Under the pieces are notes generated by a model. The model ran no database searches. It was not told the DNA's origin and saw nothing but the letters and a program-made list of their open reading frames with translations. Of a stretch of DNA of 64,000 nt, positions 1-7,783 are shown piece by piece. Every line of letters starts with the position of its first letter. Positions within the stretch are counted from its first letter, which is position 1. A program made the translations under genes and the position numbers. The stretch is taken from positions 62,001 through 126,000 of the forward strand of contig NZ_FTRU01000006.1 of assembly GCF_900148495.1 (NCBI RefSeq), read 5' to 3'. Source of the stretch: Negativibacillus massiliensis. Its GTDB lineage: Bacteria; Bacillota; Clostridia; Oscillospirales; Ruminococcaceae.

Positions 1-315
1 GCCAGCCGTGGTGTGGATTACAGCAACCTCACTGTCTTCTGCCGGATTGTTAAACTGAGGCAGACCGCTTTCATCCGAAAGAGTAATCTTCTCTGTGTTC
101 TGTGAAGAAGCTTCTTCCCCGGAAGTGCTTTCGGATTCTGCGCTTTCTGCATCTGTATTTTCTTCGGATGCCTGCTCTGTTGTCTGTTCTGTTGTTTCTT
201 CTGTAGACTGCTGTGTTTCGCTCTGTTCGTTCTGATTGCAGCCTGCCAGGACACTGACACTCATCATTGCTGCCAGCAGCAATGCCAGCATCTTTTTGGT
301 CGATTTACGATTCAT
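1..315 (-). CDS. Peptidyl-prolyl isomerase lipoprotein (cyclophilin type), C-terminus cut by window edge
   Basis: The reading frame is open from an ATG at 315 to the left edge (105 codons seen). A GGGAG ribosome binding site lies at 326-330. The protein starts with a lipoprotein signal whose lipobox Cys is about residue 26 (LAGC), followed by a long Ser/Thr/Glu/Gln-rich linker (about 27-80). The last visible residues (AVIHTTAG) match the first strand of a cyclophilin domain. It should be an extracytoplasmic, lipid-anchored proline isomerase helping secreted proteins fold. The gene upstream on the same strand encodes a second cyclophilin lipoprotein, so this is probably a tandem pair. The enzyme assignment rests on the short visible domain start and on the neighbour. 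Confidence 0.75.
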   Translation of the reverse strand, partial: MNRKSTKKMLALLLAAMMSVSVLAGCNQNEQSETQQSTEETTEQTTEQASEENTDAESAESESTSGEEASSQNTEKITLSDESGLPQFNNPAEDSEVAVIHTTAG

Positions 316-405
316 TGTTTGATATCTCCCTTAAACTTTGGATTCTTTGTCATTGTACCGAAAAACGCATGGAAAATCAAGCAGAAAATTTCTCCTGCTC
401 TCTGT

Positions 406-1218
406 TTAATTTCCTGATGACTGATAGCTCAAAACCGGTTTTGCTTCCTGATTGTCCGCTGAGGTCTGAAGCTCCATTCCTTCTTCCGATTGTTCCTGAG
501 CGCTTTCCTGATATTTTTCTATATTGACACTGACAATTTCAATATCGGTGATTTCTTCTTCCGGTGTACTTGGATTTTCTCTGATAATGCGGTCAATAAC
601 ATCCATACCTTCCACAACCTGGGCAAACACTGATTGATGCAGCCATTCTTCCGGATAGCCGCCCTCTTTTTCAAACAGGTCCACCATCTGTTTTGGGTAG
701 TTGTTTTCTCTGATTTCATCCAATTCTTCTTGATATACTTTGCGGGAACCCACAATAAAAAACCGGCTGTCTACTACTCCATCCGGAGCATAGGACACGA
801 CCGCTCCGGGAATGGTTGCCAGATTATAGGAAATTTCCGGTTCCAGCTTTTCTTCAAAAATACATTTTCCCTCTTCTGCCACAGGCTTTCCGCTTCCTGC
901 CACAATACGACCTTTGGTGCGGTCTTCCTGGTCTATTTTTTCAATGCGGGAAATCATCTGTCCATCAAAATAACCGCTTTCAGCAAGCTCGATAAAGTTT
1001 TCTACCGTCTTTGGCGCTTCGCTTGGGAAGAACCGCATCTTAAAAACCCCTTCCGAGGTCTCCACAACGGCAATATCCTCTCCACTCACCATATCTTCTG
1101 TTTGCAACAACACGATTTTATCCTGATCCAAAACTTCAATGCTCTGTCCCAGAGAGCAGGCCGTCATCGAAAACATCAAGCACGCTCCCATCATCATGCA
1201 TGACAAGCTTTTTATCAT
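406..1218 (-). CDS. Peptidyl-prolyl cis-trans isomerase lipoprotein (cyclophilin type)
   Basis: A 270-residue protein with a lipoprotein signal peptide; the lipobox Cys is residue 21 (MTAC). A cyclophilin-like domain spans about 46-235, with the family start AVVETSEG, the element EAPKTVENF and a DSRFFIVG segment. A Ser/Gln/Glu-rich tail follows. It is expected to catalyse proline isomerisation outside the membrane. The ATG at 1218 follows an AAGGCGGTG ribosome binding site. The next gene on this strand is a second cyclophilin lipoprotein 90 bases downstream. The domain is divergent from textbook cyclophilins, so activity is likely but not certain. Confidence 0.85.
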   Translation of the reverse strand: MIKSLSCMMMGACLMFSMTACSLGQSIEVLDQDKIVLLQTEDMVSGEDIAVVETSEGVFKMRFFPSEAPKTVENFIELAESGYFDGQMISRIEKIDQEDRTKGRIVAGSGKPVAEEGKCIFEEKLEPEISYNLATIPGAVVSYAPDGVVDSRFFIVGSRKVYQEELDEIRENNYPKQMVDLFEKEGGYPEEWLHQSVFAQVVEGMDVIDRIIRENPSTPEEEITDIEIVSVNIEKYQESAQEQSEEGMELQTSADNQEAKPVLSYQSSGN

Positions 1219-1360
1219 TTTGTTTCACCGCCTTCTTGCAAAAGATTCTAAACATTTCGCTCAAACTGACATTCATCCTGCTTTGTGATGTATCTGCGAA
1301 TTCTTTTATCATTATATACTACATTTTCTCCGCGCAGATAAACAAATTGTAAACTTTAAT

Positions 1361-1397
1361 AAAAAAGAAAACTCCTGCACCAAAAATAGCGCAGGAG
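1361..1397 (-). terminator. Intrinsic terminator after the ammonia-lyase gene
   Basis: Stem arms at 1372-1378 and 1391-1397 (CTCCTGC/GCAGGAG), followed on the minus strand by a T-rich run. Confidence 0.8.
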
Positions 1398-1432
1398 CCC
1401 TTGCTCTTTTCAAAATATTGCTTCTGAAAAGC

Positions 1433-2647
1433 CTATTTTTTGCTTGGATATTTGCCGTCCCAAACAATATCCCGATAGTTTTTGCGGTCGGTGTCCCCTT
1501 CGGTGCTGACAAAGAGCAGTCTGGAATTCTGGTCGATTCCAAGTTCTTCTTTTATGGACACCAGATCAGGGTTTGTCAAAATCTCTGCCACACAGCCAAA
1601 TGCTGATGCGCCGGATTCTCCTGAAACAACCCTTGGGTCATCTCCCATTGGATTTCCCAGAACTCTCATACCTTTTGCAGCCGCATAGTCTGGGAAGGAG
1701 ATAAAGTGGTCACAATAACCTTTGAGGACATCCCAGGCAATCGGGCAAGGCTCTCCGCAGGCAAGTCCAGCCATGATGGTATTCATTTCTTCTGTGACAA
1801 AATGAAGCTTGCCATCTCCTGCCTTAGCGGTGCGGAAAATGCAGTCTGCCTTATTTGGCTCTACAACGGTGATGACAGGCTGATTGTCCTCATAGATATT
1901 TGCAAAAAATCCGCACAGCGAAGCCGGCATTGAGCCAACCCCTGCCTGAAGGAAAATATGGGTCGGACGGTCAACGCCCATTTCGATAAGCTGCTGTGCA
2001 ATTTCATTCGCCATGGTGGTATAGCCCTGAATAATCCAGGTCGGCACTTGAGTATACCCATCCCAGGAGGTGTCCTGCACCAGGACGCAGTTAGGTTCTT
2101 CTGCACGCTTTCTTGCCATGCGAACAGTATCGTCATAACGCAGATCGGTGATGGACGCATCAGAATTTTCCTTGCGGATATTGGCAAGGCGTTCCGGTGC
2201 AGAACCTTTTGGCATATAGACGACCGAACGCTGTCCCAATTGGTTGGCAGTCCACGCTACACCGCGTCCATGGTTTCCATCTGTTGCAGTCACCAGGGTA
2301 ATCTCGCCCAGTTCCTTTTTTACCTCGTCACTGGTCATGACCGAGAAAGGCAGTTCAGACAGATCTCTTCCCAGACGGTTTGCGATATACTGACCAATTG
2401 CAAAGGAAGCACCCAGCACCTTAAAAGCATTGAGACCAAATCGATAGGACTCATCCTTCACAAAAATATCCGCTACTCCAAATTCTTTGGCCGCATTTTT
2501 TAAACGAGCCAGTGGGGTTCTGCAATATCCTGGAAAGCTTTTGTGAAACTGCGTTGTTTTCTCTGCTACTTCCCTGTTTAAAAAACGGATATTCGTTTTT
2601 CTTCCTGCTTCCCGTTTGTACGAAACAATCTCAAATCCATCTGCCAT
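1433..2647 (-). CDS. dpaL: Diaminopropionate ammonia-lyase
   Basis: A 404-residue PLP enzyme of the tryptophan-synthase-beta fold, full length for the family. It converts 2,3-diaminopropionate to pyruvate and two ammonia. The PLP lysine is near residue 76 in NAFKVLGAS, and the phosphate-binding glycine loop is TDGNHGRGVAW. The N-terminal stretch FPGYCRTPLARL and the ACGEP element are typical of the YgeX group. A GGGAGG ribosome binding site precedes the ATG at 2647. It is transcribed alone, with a terminator directly downstream and a sigma-A-like promoter at 2688-2716. It probably serves amino-acid catabolism. Confidence 0.93.
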   Translation of the reverse strand: MADGFEIVSYKREAGRKTNIRFLNREVAEKTTQFHKSFPGYCRTPLARLKNAAKEFGVADIFVKDESYRFGLNAFKVLGASFAIGQYIANRLGRDLSELPFSVMTSDEVKKELGEITLVTATDGNHGRGVAWTANQLGQRSVVYMPKGSAPERLANIRKENSDASITDLRYDDTVRMARKRAEEPNCVLVQDTSWDGYTQVPTWIIQGYTTMANEIAQQLIEMGVDRPTHIFLQAGVGSMPASLCGFFANIYEDNQPVITVVEPNKADCIFRTAKAGDGKLHFVTEEMNTIMAGLACGEPCPIAWDVLKGYCDHFISFPDYAAAKGMRVLGNPMGDDPRVVSGESGASAFGCVAEILTNPDLVSIKEELGIDQNSRLLFVSTEGDTDRKNYRDIVWDGKYPSKK

Positions 2648-2687
2648 CTTTCTTTCCTCCCATCATTCTTCATGGATATTTTCTTTG

Positions 2688-2716
2688 ATTTTACTACGCA
2701 TTAAAGGCTTTTTCAA
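2688..2716 (-). promoter_or_regulatory. Promoter of the ammonia-lyase gene
   Basis: On the minus strand a TTGAAA -35 (2711-2716), 17-base spacer and TAAAAT -10 (2688-2693), 41 bases before the ATG. It is divergent from the DegV promoter. Confidence 0.6.
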
Positions 2717-2736
2717 GCAACATTTACATCTTTCCC

Positions 2737-2765
2737 TTGACAATTCATCTTGCAGGATATAAAAT
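2737..2765 (+). promoter_or_regulatory. Promoter of the DegV gene
   Basis: TTGACA at 2737-2742, a 17-base spacer and TAAAAT at 2760-2765: a near-consensus sigma-A promoter. Confidence 0.7.
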
Positions 2766-2781
2766 TTTCTCATAAACTACC

Positions 2782-2806
2782 AAATATAGTTTTATATACT
2801 ATATTT
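2782..2806. repeat. Operator-like inverted repeat in the DegV leader
   Basis: AAATATAGT (2782-2790), 7-base spacer, ACTATATTT (2798-2806): a perfect 9-bp dyad just downstream of the promoter and just before the ribosome binding site. It could be a repressor site or a weak leader hairpin. Confidence 0.5.
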
Positions 2807-2825
2807 TCAGAAAGGATCGATTCGA

Positions 2826-3683
2826 TTGAATAAGGAAAAAATTGCTATTCTAGTCGATTCCGGAAGTGACGTTCCACCGGAACTTCTGGAACGCCACCAT
2901 ATTTTCATGATTCCACTGAAGATTTTGTTTAATGAGGGAGAATATCTGGATGGACTCACCATTGACGCTTCAGAGGTTTATCGCCGTCTTCCTTTTGAAA
3001 TCCCAAAAACTTCTTTGCCAGATGGAGAACAGATCACTTCCATTCTGGATCGAATCTATGCGGAAGGCTACCGCAAAGTGCTCGCTATCTGTATTTCTTC
3101 CTCGCTCAGCGGAACCTGCAATATGCTTCGCTTAATCTGTGAAGAATACGAAAATCTGGAGTGTCATGTTGTCGATTCCAAAAACATTTCGATCGGCAGC
3201 GGAATCATTGCCGTTCGTGCAGCTCAGCTGCTGGAAGAAGGAATGGGATTTGAGGAACTTTGCCGCAAAACAGAAGAAATGATTCCGAACAGCAAGGTTT
3301 TCTTCTGCTTAAAGACACTGGAATATCTGCAAAAAGGTGGAAGAATCGGAAAGGTTGCTGCTTTTCTTGGAAGCGCAATCTCGCTCAAACCGGTTATCTC
3401 CTGCAATGAAGAAGGCGCTTACTATGCAGTAGCAAAGAGCATCGGACGCAATCCATCCATCAAAAAGGTGCTGGAACTTGCGCAGAAGTTCGCGGAAGGT
3501 TGTCCAAAAGCAATGCTTGCTGTTATGCATGGGGATGCTGCTGAGGAAGCAGAAGCTTTGATTTCCGAAGTGAAGAAGAAAATTCCACAGGGAATCATTG
3601 CTGTCCGCGGACAGATCAGTCCTGCTTTGGGTGTCCATACCGGCCCGGGACTGGTTGGAATTTGTGTTTTAAAAGAATGCTGA
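2826..3683 (+). CDS. DegV family fatty-acid-binding protein
   Basis: A 285-residue protein of the usual DegV length. It shows the N-terminal ILVDSGSDVP motif, the KTSLP element near 61-65, the fatty-acid-head-binding SSSLSGT at 91-97 and the YLQKGGRIGK motif. DegV/FakB proteins bind a fatty acid and present it to the FakA kinase; no fakA is seen here. The start is TTG at 2826, supported by AAAGGA at 2811-2816 with a 9-base spacing. It is monocistronic, between its own promoter and a shared terminator at 3691-3716. Confidence 0.92.
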   Translation: MNKEKIAILVDSGSDVPPELLERHHIFMIPLKILFNEGEYLDGLTIDASEVYRRLPFEIPKTSLPDGEQITSILDRIYAEGYRKVLAICISSSLSGTCNMLRLICEEYENLECHVVDSKNISIGSGIIAVRAAQLLEEGMGFEELCRKTEEMIPNSKVFFCLKTLEYLQKGGRIGKVAAFLGSAISLKPVISCNEEGAYYAVAKSIGRNPSIKKVLELAQKFAEGCPKAMLAVMHGDAAEEAEALISEVKKKIPQGIIAVRGQISPALGVHTGPGLVGICVLKEC

Positions 3684-3690
3684 TAAAATA

Positions 3691-3716
3691 AAAAGCTCTC
3701 CAATTGGAGAGCTTTT
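3691..3716. terminator. Bidirectional intrinsic terminator
   Basis: A perfect palindrome AAAAGCTCTC.. / ..GAGAGCTTTT with A and T flanks serves the convergent DegV and gate-domain genes. Confidence 0.9.
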
Positions 3717-3731
3717 TATTTTATCTAATGA

Positions 3732-4919
3732 TTAACCAATCATAGAAAACAGAACATAGATCCAGTGTGCTGCAACACCTGCACACAGACCGCCGATGGT
3801 GTGGCTGATAATTGCCTTACCGGTCATCTTGCTGTAACCCAAGCTATCCATCATTGCAACATGGGTGCTCAGATAACCACTCCAGCACATACACATTGCA
3901 GTGAATACTGCAACGTCATTTCCGGTTGCCATGCCGTCACGAACCAGTTTTGGAACCAGACCGATTGCAGCGCCAGCTGCACCCAGAGAGGTAATCGGAA
4001 CCGAAACGCCCTGAGAGCTTGTAAATCCGAACAGTGGTTTCAGGATAAAGTCCAGTTTATCGCCCAAAGCAGGCAGCAGAGCAATACCTTCATAAGCTGC
4101 ACCGGTATAGGTACCTGCTTCGGAAGGACCATTGGTCAGCATCATAACAAAGGTACAGATAATCAGAACACCCGGAATAACAGCTACACCCATGCTGACA
4201 CCGGATTTTCCGCCATCCAGCATTGCGGACATGAAACGGGAAGCTGCGCTGCCCGGACGTACCATACGGTAATCGGTATACATAACTGCGTTGATACCTT
4301 CTACCTCGCACATCTCTGTTTTGCCGTATTCTTTTGCTGTAAACATCAGCATCAGACGTACACTGACAATACTTCCAACGATTGCACCCAAGTTACCAAT
4401 CAGTGCAGGACCGATGAAGCTCTCTCCACTTGGAGAGGTAATACCGATCATAAAGGAAGTGATAATCAGACCCATACCAAATGCAGTACCGATGTTAGTC
4501 AGTGCTGGCAGCTGATATCTCTTAAAATATCTGCGGAAGCCCTGGTCATCAGCCAGAGTCAGAATTGCCGGGTTATCGGACAGATAGGTTGCCAGAATAC
4601 CAACGACGCTTGCACCTGGCAGATCGTACAAAGGTTTCATCAATGGAGAAAGTATCTTATTGATAATCGCAACGACACCGAACTCTGTAAACAGACCCGA
4701 CAGTGCGCCTGCCAGAACGGCGATCGCCATGATGTAAAATACAGTATCCATCAAAAGCTGGTATGCTGTCTGCATCATGGTGTTGAGCATGTTGATTGCA
4801 CCCATTTTTGTTCCCAGCACACCAAACATTACGGCAAAGCCCGCCATAAAAATAAAGCTTTCCAGACTGACTACCTTTTTAATATTAGGATGCTCTTTAA
4901 GCTGTTCCTGTGAAGCCAT
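3732..4919 (-). CDS. Nucleoside-recognition (Gate) domain membrane protein
   Basis: A 395-residue polytopic membrane protein, about nine to ten hydrophobic segments. A nucleoside-recognition/gate-type domain covers about 70-190, including a conserved SDNPAILTLAD stretch. A second gate-like half ends the protein. Related proteins are annotated as nucleoside-recognition or SpoVV/YjiH-like carriers; the substrate is unknown. The ATG at 4919 is preceded by GGAGG. Its 5' region holds an unusual 12-bp stem (4962-4995). The stop lies next to a terminator shared with DegV. Confidence 0.8.
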   Translation of the reverse strand: MASQEQLKEHPNIKKVVSLESFIFMAGFAVMFGVLGTKMGAINMLNTMMQTAYQLLMDTVFYIMAIAVLAGALSGLFTEFGVVAIINKILSPLMKPLYDLPGASVVGILATYLSDNPAILTLADDQGFRRYFKRYQLPALTNIGTAFGMGLIITSFMIGITSPSGESFIGPALIGNLGAIVGSIVSVRLMLMFTAKEYGKTEMCEVEGINAVMYTDYRMVRPGSAASRFMSAMLDGGKSGVSMGVAVIPGVLIICTFVMMLTNGPSEAGTYTGAAYEGIALLPALGDKLDFILKPLFGFTSSQGVSVPITSLGAAGAAIGLVPKLVRDGMATGNDVAVFTAMCMCWSGYLSTHVAMMDSLGYSKMTGKAIISHTIGGLCAGVAAHWIYVLFSMIG

Positions 4920-4961
4920 CCCCTTCTACCTCCTGAAAAAATTTCCTTCATTTCATCTTTG

Positions 4962-4995
4962 TTCTGATATAAATTATTCCGCGTTTTATATCAGA
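4962..4995. repeat. Perfect 12-bp stem-loop upstream of the gate-domain gene
   Basis: TTCTGATATAAA (4962-4973) and TTTATATCAGAA (4984-4995) are exact complements around a 10-base loop, 43 bases before the ATG at 4919. It has no T-run, so it is more likely an operator or leader structure than a terminator. Confidence 0.5.
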
Positions 4996-5133
4996 ATTTT
5001 AAGTTTCATACCATCTGCCATGATAGCACAGTGCCCATAAGGTGTCAATCTATTGAAATATTTTTTGGAAGATTGCACCATATTTTTATCAAAAATTATA
5101 AAATCTATAAAATTTTTACGGCCAAACTTAAAA

Positions 5134-5158
5134 TTCATGATATCACTGGTATCATGAA
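5134..5158. repeat. Interrupted palindrome TTCATGATA-N7-TATCATGAA
   Basis: An exact 9-bp dyad in the 333-base gap 4920-5252. The rest of this gap is AT-rich and holds only the stem at 4962-4995 and the terminator at 5218-5254. Confidence 0.45.
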
Positions 5159-5217
5159 ATTTTTGGAGATTTATTTTTTTAAGACTAAAACCGCTTGCTG
5201 ATTTCTTTTCAAAACGC

Positions 5218-5254
5218 TAAAACAGCACCGCAAAAACACGATGCGGTGCTGTTT
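5218..5254 (-). terminator. Terminator of the amino-acid ABC operon
   Basis: Stem AAACAGCACCGCA / TGCGGTGCTGTTT (5220-5232, 5242-5254), overlapping the stop codon of the ATPase gene, with a T-rich minus-strand tail. Confidence 0.8.
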
Positions 5255-5999
5255 AGGAATGGTAATGGCTTAAAAATATCTTCAGACGTTCTGTTTTTGG
5301 AAAATCAAAAATCTGTTTTGGTGTCCCTTCCTCCTGAATTCTGCCATCGGCTAAAAACAAAACCCGGTCTGCAACACTTCTGGCAAAGTCCATTTCATGG
5401 GTGGTAATCAGCATGGTAATATGTTTGGATGCCAGAGTGCGCACAACATCCAAAACCTCTCCCACAAGTTCCGGGTCCAGAGAGGAGGTCGGCTCATCCA
5501 GCAACATAACCTTGGGGTGAGTTGCCAATGCCCGTCCGATTCCGACACGCTGCTGCTGTCCACCGGACATGCGGGATGGATACTCCTTTTCCTTTTCTGT
5601 TAGTCCCACCACCTTGAGGATCTCTCTGCCCTGACGTCTTGCTTCCTCTTTTTTTAAGTGTTTTACTCGGGTCAGTGGTTCTGTGATATTTTCCAGAGCC
5701 GTCTTGTTTGCAAACAGGTTATACTGCTGGAACACCATCGAGGTTTGACCCCTTAAATCATACTGTTCTTTTCTTTTGATTTTGGGAGCTGTTACTTCCA
5801 ATTCTCCAATCGTGACTGTTCCTTCATCCGGAATTTCCAGCAGATTAATACAGCGCAGCAGGGTGGATTTTCCGGTTCCGGAAGGCCCAATAATCGCTAC
5901 AACCTCTCCCCGTTTGACTTCCAGATCGATGCCATCCAGCACCGTTTTTCCTTCAAAGGATTTTTTGATTCCTTTTAACTTCAGCATAATTTCTTTCAT
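5253..5999 (-). CDS. Amino-acid ABC transporter ATP-binding protein
   Basis: A 248-residue polar amino-acid uptake ATPase of the GlnQ/HisP type. Walker A GPSGTGKS lies at 38-45, the Q-loop FQQYNLF follows, then the signature SGGQQQR, Walker B VMLLDEPTSSLDP and the H-loop TTHEM. It is the last gene of a substrate-binding protein, permease, ATPase operon, 18 bases after the permease, and energises import on the cytoplasmic face. The exact substrate is not readable. Confidence 0.94.
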   Translation of the reverse strand: MKEIMLKLKGIKKSFEGKTVLDGIDLEVKRGEVVAIIGPSGTGKSTLLRCINLLEIPDEGTVTIGELEVTAPKIKRKEQYDLRGQTSMVFQQYNLFANKTALENITEPLTRVKHLKKEEARRQGREILKVVGLTEKEKEYPSRMSGGQQQRVGIGRALATHPKVMLLDEPTSSLDPELVGEVLDVVRTLASKHITMLITTHEMDFARSVADRVLFLADGRIQEEGTPKQIFDFPKTERLKIFLSHYHS

Positions 6000-6017
6000 G
6001 ATCTATCACCCCGCTTT

Positions 6018-6680
6018 TTAATACATACGGGAAAGCACCTTCTCCAGCAACTTCTGGACATAATTAAAGAAGGTGACAATCAGCCAGTAAACGATCATAA
6101 CCGCCGTAAACGATTCCAGGAATTTGAGGTTGGTAGCACCTTCCATCTTGGCTACTGCCATGATCTCGGTTACACCAAGTGTAAAAGCAAGCGACGACTG
6201 CTTAATAATATCCACAAAGTTATTGGATAATCCTGGTACCGCTACCCGCATCGCCTGCGGCAGTACAATCCGGCAAAATCCCTGCCAGCGGGTCATTCCG
6301 CAGGCAAGGCAGGCTTCCATCTGCCCCTTGTTGACCGAAGAAAGCGCGCCGCGAAGTGTTTCGGACATATAGGAAGAAGCGTTAAATGCGACCCCCAGAA
6401 TAATCAATGTCATGATGCTCAGTTTCTGCATCGGAATGATGATCTGTGGAAGGCCATAGCAGATCCAGAACAGCTGAGCCAGCAAGGGTGTTCCTCGAAA
6501 TAAAGAAACCCATCCATGACAGATCGACTTAAGTACCGGTATCTCCAGATAGTAGGCCGCCGCAATGATAAATGCAATGGCAAGCGCCAGAACAAGTGAC
6601 GCAAGCGAAATTCCAAGAGTGACGTCGACATATCGAAACATAATGGGAAATAATCCCACAAAAAACGAGGTGTCAAACAT
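6018..6680 (-). CDS. Amino-acid ABC transporter permease
   Basis: A membrane permease of the HisMQ/GlnP type, about 220 residues, five or so transmembrane segments. It has the EAA-type loop (QMEACLACGMTRWQGFCRIVLPQAMR) near 125-150, which contacts the ATPase. The ATG at 6680 is chosen because GGAGGAAAGCGG sits directly before it; the longer frame to 6710 adds a tail with no site. It lies downstream of a terminator-like hairpin and a palindrome-containing promoter-like region. Confidence 0.92.
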   Translation of the reverse strand: MFDTSFFVGLFPIMFRYVDVTLGISLASLVLALAIAFIIAAAYYLEIPVLKSICHGWVSLFRGTPLLAQLFWICYGLPQIIIPMQKLSIMTLIILGVAFNASSYMSETLRGALSSVNKGQMEACLACGMTRWQGFCRIVLPQAMRVAVPGLSNNFVDIIKQSSLAFTLGVTEIMAVAKMEGATNLKFLESFTAVMIVYWLIVTFFNYVQKLLEKVLSRMY

Positions 6681-6745
6681 CCGCTTTCCTCCTTCTCCTC
6701 CAAAACACACACATAAAATCCAATAAACGATAATTTCTGTTCCAA

Positions 6746-6774
6746 ATTATACTAATTGTTATTATAATAACAAA
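6746..6774 (-). promoter_or_regulatory. Possible internal promoter with Rex-box-like palindrome
   Basis: Minus-strand TATAAT (6746-6751) with a TTGTTA -35 (16-base spacing). The perfect 18-nt palindrome TTGTTATTATAATAACAA occupies 6756-6773 and covers the -35 and spacer. The Bacillota Rex consensus is TTGTTAA-N4-TTAACAA, so this differs at one base per half-site. The gene for Rex is 4.4 kb away. Regulation is inferred, not shown. Confidence 0.4.
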
Positions 6775-6825
6775 TGAAAGAAAAGCCTGACTGGGAAGCC
6801 ATAGGCTCCCAAGCCAGACCTTTTT
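6775..6825 (-). terminator. Attenuator-like hairpin between binding protein and permease
   Basis: A long imperfect stem (about 6781-6800 with 6804-6825) followed on the minus strand by TTTTCTTTC. Such a site would give more transcript for the binding protein than for the membrane genes. Confidence 0.6.
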
Positions 6826-6857
6826 CAATGCATTGCGCTGATTATGCAAGTATTTCT

Positions 6858-7670
6858 TTACTGCTGCGGATTTACTGTCGCATCCATTCCAAACCACTTC
6901 TGAGAAAGTTCCTGCAATTCTCCGCTCTCTCTCATGCTGGCAAGTGTCTGATTGACTGCCTCTACCAGTTCGGTATCATCTTTCTGGAACGGATATGCTG
7001 CTTCTTCCACATACACAATATTGTCTGTGATCTTGAAATTTTGTCCTTTCTCCTCAATGTTCATCTTGGTCTGGAGCATTGGAGCTACCCTGCCGTCAAT
7101 GCGTCCCAGCTCAATATCGCTGTCCATCGCCGGAGTTGCTTCGTAACCAACAATCTCAATTCCAAGATTATGTTCTTCATTGAGTTTTTTGAGGTTCAGT
7201 TCTCCATCTCCGCCCATAACAACACCGATTTTGGTATTTTTAAAATCGTCCAGTGTTTCCAACGTGCTGTCCGCTCTGGTTACCAGATTATAGGTGCTGT
7301 ACAGATAAACATCCGAGAAAAGATATTTTTCCCGTCTTGTCTCATTGTTAGAAGACGTTTGTCTTGCCACAGTATCGATCTTGCCGGTATCAAGCATTCC
7401 AAACAAACCAGAAAAGTCCGCAACAGTATAATCGATCTTCCAGTTGTTTTCCTCTGCTATACGATTCCAGACATCAATCTCGAAGCCTTTGAGTTCATCA
7501 TTTTCCTTGTAACAGAAAGGATAGAAGTCTCCACTGACACCGACCCCAATTGTTTTGGCTACGTCGGAAGACTCAGTTTGTGCAGAAGATTGTTCGGCAG
7601 ATTGTCCACATCCTGTCAAAAGACAGATGGTCAAAATCAGAATCCAGGCTCCAACTTGTCTTAATTTCAT
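6858..7670 (-). CDS. Amino-acid ABC transporter substrate-binding lipoprotein
   Basis: A 270-residue family-3 solute-binding protein. The lipobox Cys is residue 21 (LLTGC), then a short Ser/Gln/Glu linker, then the bilobed domain starting at GVGVSGDFYPFCY. The segments FEIDVWNRIAEENNW and DFSGLFGMLDTGKID are typical. It captures a polar amino acid outside the membrane for the permease and ATPase encoded downstream. Its promoter (7724-7753) is strong, and a palindrome sits next to the -35. Confidence 0.92.
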   Translation of the reverse strand: MKLRQVGAWILILTICLLTGCGQSAEQSSAQTESSDVAKTIGVGVSGDFYPFCYKENDELKGFEIDVWNRIAEENNWKIDYTVADFSGLFGMLDTGKIDTVARQTSSNNETRREKYLFSDVYLYSTYNLVTRADSTLETLDDFKNTKIGVVMGGDGELNLKKLNEEHNLGIEIVGYEATPAMDSDIELGRIDGRVAPMLQTKMNIEEKGQNFKITDNIVYVEEAAYPFQKDDTELVEAVNQTLASMRESGELQELSQKWFGMDATVNPQQ

Positions 7671-7723
7671 GAAAACTCCTCCCTTATGTTTATAATTTTA
7701 TATCAATTTGTAAAACTATTTTT

Positions 7724-7753
7724 ATTATACTATGGAGAAGATTTTCCCGTCAA
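7724..7753 (-). promoter_or_regulatory. Promoter of the amino-acid ABC operon
   Basis: TTGACG -35 (7748-7753), 18-base spacer, TATAAT -10 (7724-7729) on the minus strand. Confidence 0.7.
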
Positions 7754-7754
7754 G

Positions 7755-7781
7755 TTAACAATTTGTGTCCAAAATTGTTAA
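7755..7781. repeat. Inverted repeat adjoining the ABC-operon -35
   Basis: TTAACAATTT (7755-7764) and AAATTGTTAA (7772-7781) with a 7-base loop lie immediately upstream of the -35 and just before the stop codon of the DUF368 gene. It has no T-run, so it reads as a regulator site rather than a terminator. Confidence 0.5.
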
Positions 7782-7783
7782 AA

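Noticed and set aside
3765-4913. Long plus-strand open frame of 382 codons opposite the gate-domain gene
   Set aside because: It is rich in Cys, His, Asn and Thr in a way typical of an antisense shadow of a membrane gene, has no ribosome binding site, and overlaps a well-supported gene fully.
7755-7781. Rex-binding site
   Set aside because: The half-sites are TTAACAA then TTGTTAA, the reverse order of the Rex consensus.
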